A stretch of 64,000 bases of DNA from Verrucomicrobia subdivision 3 bacterium UBA693 (GTDB lineage: Bacteria; Verrucomicrobiota; Verrucomicrobiia; Limisphaerales; UBA8199), in contig DBMR01000025.1 of NCBI GenBank assembly GCA_002298785.1, forward strand, positions 1 to 64,000, given 5' to 3'. Below are positions 61,426 through 64,000 of this stretch, piece by piece. The notes beneath the pieces are model-generated. The model did not search any database. It had not been told where the DNA came from and saw nothing but the letters and a program-made list of their open reading frames with translations. The position numbers and the translations under genes were made by a program. Within the stretch, counting starts at the first letter, position 1, and each line of letters starts with the position of its first letter.

Positions 61426-62085
61426 ATGAGAGTCCTGGTAGTGGAAGATGAACCGGATTTGCTGGCGAGCCTGCTGCAGGCGGTGCGCGAGGACGGCTAC
61501 GCGGCCGATGGCGCGGCGGATGGCGAGGAGGGGCTCTACAAGGCCGAGTCTTTCGAGTATGACGCCGTGGTGCTGGATATCATGCTGCCTGGCATCGCCG
61601 GATGGGAAGTGCTGCGACGTTTGCGCAAGTCCAAGGCAACGCCGGTGCTGCTCCTGACGGCGCGGGACACGGTGCGCGACCGGGTGCGCGGGCTCGATGG
61701 CGGTGCGGATGACTACTTGGTGAAGCCCTTTGACGTCGAGGAGTTGCTGGCCCGCTTGCGGGCGTTGATTCGACGGTCGGCCAGCCAGGCGCAACCCACG
61801 CTCCGCATTGGCCCGGTCGAGATTGACACCGCTGCGCGCACCGTGAGCCTCCACGGCCGGGAAGTTGTGCTCACCGCCCGGGAATATTCCCTGGTGGAAT
61901 ATCTCGCTCTGCACCAGGGCAAAGTGGTTACGCGCACCGCTCTTTACGAACATCTGTTCGACGAAAACGAAAGTTCTCTTTCCAACCTCCTCGACGTCCA
62001 CGTTTCGAATATCAGGAAAAAGCTCGGCCACGAGTTTATCACCACCCGGCGTGGGCATGGGTATTGTGTGGAATCCACGGAATGA
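61426..62085 (+). CDS. OmpR-family response regulator
   Basis: The 219-residue protein has a receiver (VLVVEDEPD; D51 in VVLDIMLPG; T in LLTARD; K in LVKPFD) and an OmpR/PhoB winged helix (LTAREYSLVEYLALHQGKVVTR..., SNIRKKLG, TTRRGHGYCV). It should regulate transcription as a dimer. Its stop overlaps the kinase start in ATGA. Confidence 0.95.
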   Translation: MRVLVVEDEPDLLASLLQAVREDGYAADGAADGEEGLYKAESFEYDAVVLDIMLPGIAGWEVLRRLRKSKATPVLLLTARDTVRDRVRGLDGGADDYLVKPFDVEELLARLRALIRRSASQAQPTLRIGPVEIDTAARTVSLHGREVVLTAREYSLVEYLALHQGKVVTRTALYEHLFDENESSLSNLLDVHVSNIRKKLGHEFITTRRGHGYCVESTE

Positions 62086-63608
62086 TTTTTCACTCTATTC
62101 GCTGGCGGCTGCAGCTCTGGCACGGGTTGATCCTGGTGACAGTCCTGGCGGGTTTTGGCTTCACCGCCTACCAGGTGGCGCGCGAGAACCAATTGCGGCG
62201 CATCGACCAGGAACTGGACCAGCGATTGAACAGTCTGTTTCGGCCCGAACCGCGAGGCGCGCGTGGCCCCGGAAAAGCCGGCGCACCGCCAGATGACGCG
62301 CCGCCCGCCGGTCATCCGGAACCGGGCGGTTTTCAAAATCGAGAGCCCTGGGCGGGCAATGAGCGGCCCTTCGATCGAAATGGCCGGTTTCCCCGGCGTT
62401 TCGCCGCGGAAATGCACGCCCGCGTGGTGGCCGCCATTCAGCAGTTTGATCGCAGCGAAACGAACGGGCTTTATTTCATCTATTGGCCGGAGACGGGCGA
62501 TGCGATCCACTCGCCAAATGCTCCGGTGGACGTTGCCGATCCGCGGCCGCCGCGCCCGGTGGAAGCCGGCATGGAGCCGGGCCCGCCGCTGCGGACGGAG
62601 GTGCGATTCCGGGGCGAATTCCGCGAGCTCTATCGTTCTATGCCGGGCGGGGATTGCGCCCTGGTCGGCCGGTCGCTGGCTCCGGATTTCGCTGCCATGC
62701 GGAGGCTCGCCTTTTGGCTGGCCATGGCTGGCGCCGGCGTGCTGTTGATTGGGCTGACGGGCGGTTGGTGGGTGGCGGCACGCGCCATGAGGCCGATTGA
62801 GGACATTAGCGCCACCGCGCAGAAGATCTCCGCCGTGGACCTTTCGCAGCGCATCAATGTCGCTGGTACGGATGACGAACTTAGCCGACTGGCCGAAGTG
62901 CTCAATTCCACGTTCGCCCGATTGGAATCGGCGTTCGCGCAGCAGGCCCGTTTCACGGCGGATGCCTCGCATGAATTGCGCACACCCCTGGCGGTGATCC
63001 TTACGCAAACGCAATCCGCGCTGTCTCGACCGCGCTCGAGTGCGGAATACACGGTGGCGCTCGAGGCTTGTCAGCGCGCGGCGCAGCGAATGCGCAAGCT
63101 GACCGAGGCGCTCCTCACCCTGGCCCGGCTCGAAGGCGCGCGGGAAACCGGCCGGCGCGAGGAATTCGATTTGGCGCGCGTGGCACATGATTGTGTCGAG
63201 TTGCTGCGGCCCCTGGCGGATGAACGTTCGGTCACGTTGCACGCTGAATTGGCCGCCGCCCGGCTCCATGGCGATCCGGAACAACTGGCCCAAGTGATCA
63301 CGAACCTGCTCACCAATGCCATTCAATATAGTCCGGCAGGGAGCGCGGTGCGCGTGGCGACGGCACTCGAGGGCGGGTCGGTGACACTGACCGTGGCTGA
63401 TAACGGGCAAGGCATCGCGCCGGAGGATCTGCCGCACGTGTTCGAACGCTTTTATCGTGCCGACAAATCCCGATCGCAACCCGCTGGTCGCACGGGTTTG
63501 GGCCTGGCGATCTGCCAGGCCATTGTCGAGGCGCATCAAGGCAAGATCACCGCCGCCAGCGAACTTTCAAAAGGCAGCGTGTTTACTGTCCAGCTCCCGA
63601 CAGCTTAA
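62082..63608 (+). CDS. membrane-bound sensor histidine kinase
   Basis: The 508-residue kinase has two transmembrane helices (about 14-33 and 211-232) flanking a periplasmic sensor of about 175 residues rich in Pro and Arg, a HAMP domain (about 233-285; ARAMRPIEDISATAQKI), HisKA (DASHELRTPL, His 297) and HATPase (NLLTNAIQYS, DNGQGIAPEDLPHVFERFYR, GLGLAI). The start overlaps the regulator stop by four bases (ATGA). The pair is a standard two-component system; the signal is unknown. Confidence 0.95.
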   Translation: MIFHSIRWRLQLWHGLILVTVLAGFGFTAYQVARENQLRRIDQELDQRLNSLFRPEPRGARGPGKAGAPPDDAPPAGHPEPGGFQNREPWAGNERPFDRNGRFPRRFAAEMHARVVAAIQQFDRSETNGLYFIYWPETGDAIHSPNAPVDVADPRPPRPVEAGMEPGPPLRTEVRFRGEFRELYRSMPGGDCALVGRSLAPDFAAMRRLAFWLAMAGAGVLLIGLTGGWWVAARAMRPIEDISATAQKISAVDLSQRINVAGTDDELSRLAEVLNSTFARLESAFAQQARFTADASHELRTPLAVILTQTQSALSRPRSSAEYTVALEACQRAAQRMRKLTEALLTLARLEGARETGRREEFDLARVAHDCVELLRPLADERSVTLHAELAAARLHGDPEQLAQVITNLLTNAIQYSPAGSAVRVATALEGGSVTLTVADNGQGIAPEDLPHVFERFYRADKSRSQPAGRTGLGLAICQAIVEAHQGKITAASELSKGSVFTVQLPTA

Positions 63609-63621
63609 TCGCGGCCTTCAG

Positions 63622-64000
63622 TTACCTCCACGACCGCTGGATGGAACGGATCAAAATCACTCCGCTGATCACGAACACGGCGAGCAATGCCAGGGCTAGG
63701 CCCGTCCGGCCATAGAGGAAGTTCCCGACCATGAACAGCGAAGACCAGATCACTGTGCAACCGGCCGACCAGCCGAGCAGCCCGGCAGGAATGCTCTGCC
63801 CGTTCGGCTCGCCACCCGGCGCTACCCCGGCCTCCGCGCGGATCGGTCCCCAACCCGGACCAAAGGGCCGCACTCGGCGGTAGAAAGCCACGAGGGTTTG
63901 CCGGTCGGTGGGCGGTCCCCAAAAGGCAGTGGCGACCCAGCAGACGGTCGTGACGCCGATTGTCAGCAGCAAGGCGTAATGAGACGGCATTCCAACGTGG
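63622..64000 (-). CDS. C-terminal part of a sodium:solute symporter (5' end beyond window)
   Basis: The frame stays open to the window edge. The visible part has several hydrophobic helices (LLLTIGVTTVCWVATAFW, WSSLFMVGNFLYG, LALLAVFVISGVIL) and TDRQTLVAFYRRVRPFG, which matches SDEILQRFYRQVRPWG of the SSS symporter at 31841. It is therefore the C-terminus of a second SSS carrier. ATG 63990 is internal, not the start. Confidence 0.75.
   Translation of the reverse strand, partial: HVGMPSHYALLLTIGVTTVCWVATAFWGPPTDRQTLVAFYRRVRPFGPGWGPIRAEAGVAPGGEPNGQSIPAGLLGWSAGCTVIWSSLFMVGNFLYGRTGLALALLAVFVISGVILIRSIQRSWR

Noticed and set aside
61324..62058. 244-codon minus-strand frame opposite the OmpR regulator
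   Set aside because: Shadow of a clear response regulator gene.
1..64000. CRISPR arrays, tRNA or rRNA genes, transposases, prophage genes
   Set aside because: No regularly spaced repeats, cloverleaf-like sequence, rRNA segments or mobile-element proteins were recognised by reading.

Overview
The window looks like a chromosomal piece of a Verrucomicrobiota bacterium, probably near the Pedosphaera/Limisphaerales soil clades. The reasons are GC-rich coding, envelope families typical of Planctomycetes and Verrucomicrobia (TIGR03118-type beta-propeller, PSCyt1-type heme domain fused to an outer-membrane barrel, EF-hand repeats, 'DxDGDGLxNLxEY' calcium motifs), many secreted glycoside hydrolases, and the absence of phage or transposase genes. 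This placement rests on family content, not on a marker-gene tree. No rRNA, tRNA, CRISPR array or insertion sequence was recognised.

Layout. 1-3326: the 3' end of a large secreted protein with a C-terminal alpha/beta-hydrolase domain, followed by two paralogous membrane-anchored proteins. 3496-8713: a GH5-like glycosidase, IMP dehydrogenase (guaB), a zinc-ribbon membrane protein and an exbB-exbD-tonB-like operon. 9001-23560: a LysR regulator, an M29 aminopeptidase, a GH95 enzyme, a 2024-residue alpha-2-macroglobulin, YhbY, an RluA-RlmI fusion, a DUF218 protein and a TlpA-like thioredoxin. 23734-29525: a dipeptide epimerase, an HtrA protease followed by a catalytically dead relative, an NtrC-type regulator and a small zinc-ribbon protein. 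29713-33718: a second LysR closely related to the first, a GH130-like enzyme and a sodium:solute symporter. 33829-40393: a second, fuller copy of the hydrolase/membrane-protein locus. 40394-48067: pyrF, an MFS transporter, a 42-codon gene with its own promoter and terminator, a YbaK-like deacylase, a TIM-barrel glycosidase, and a response regulator with a PAS histidine kinase. 48283-57825: a sortilin/BNR-repeat protein, an MFS permease, and an MtrAB-like electron-conduit cluster (beta-propeller, cupredoxin, octaheme cytochrome, heme-barrel fusion). 57992-64000: a leader-less HtrA, a secretin N-domain protein, a small membrane protein, an EF-hand protein, a divergent OmpR/histidine-kinase pair, and the end of another symporter.

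The most unusual content is the two-locus family. Each unit is a large secreted hydrolase whose stop codon overlaps (ATGA) the start of a signal-anchored protein with a carboxypeptidase-regulatory-like domain. Two of the four membrane-protein genes lack a full hydrolase upstream but keep only its last 27-28 codons, including the conserved His-Ser and the ATGA junction. Fragments resembling hydrolase N-termini follow two of the membrane-protein genes. This reads as a decayed tandem array, similar in form to the displaced toxin-tip/immunity pairs of polymorphic toxin loci. The functional analogy is inference only.

The second notable region is the electron-conduit cluster, where the outer-membrane barrel carries its own fused heme domain and sits next to a cytochrome with seven CxxCH motifs and one CX4CH motif.
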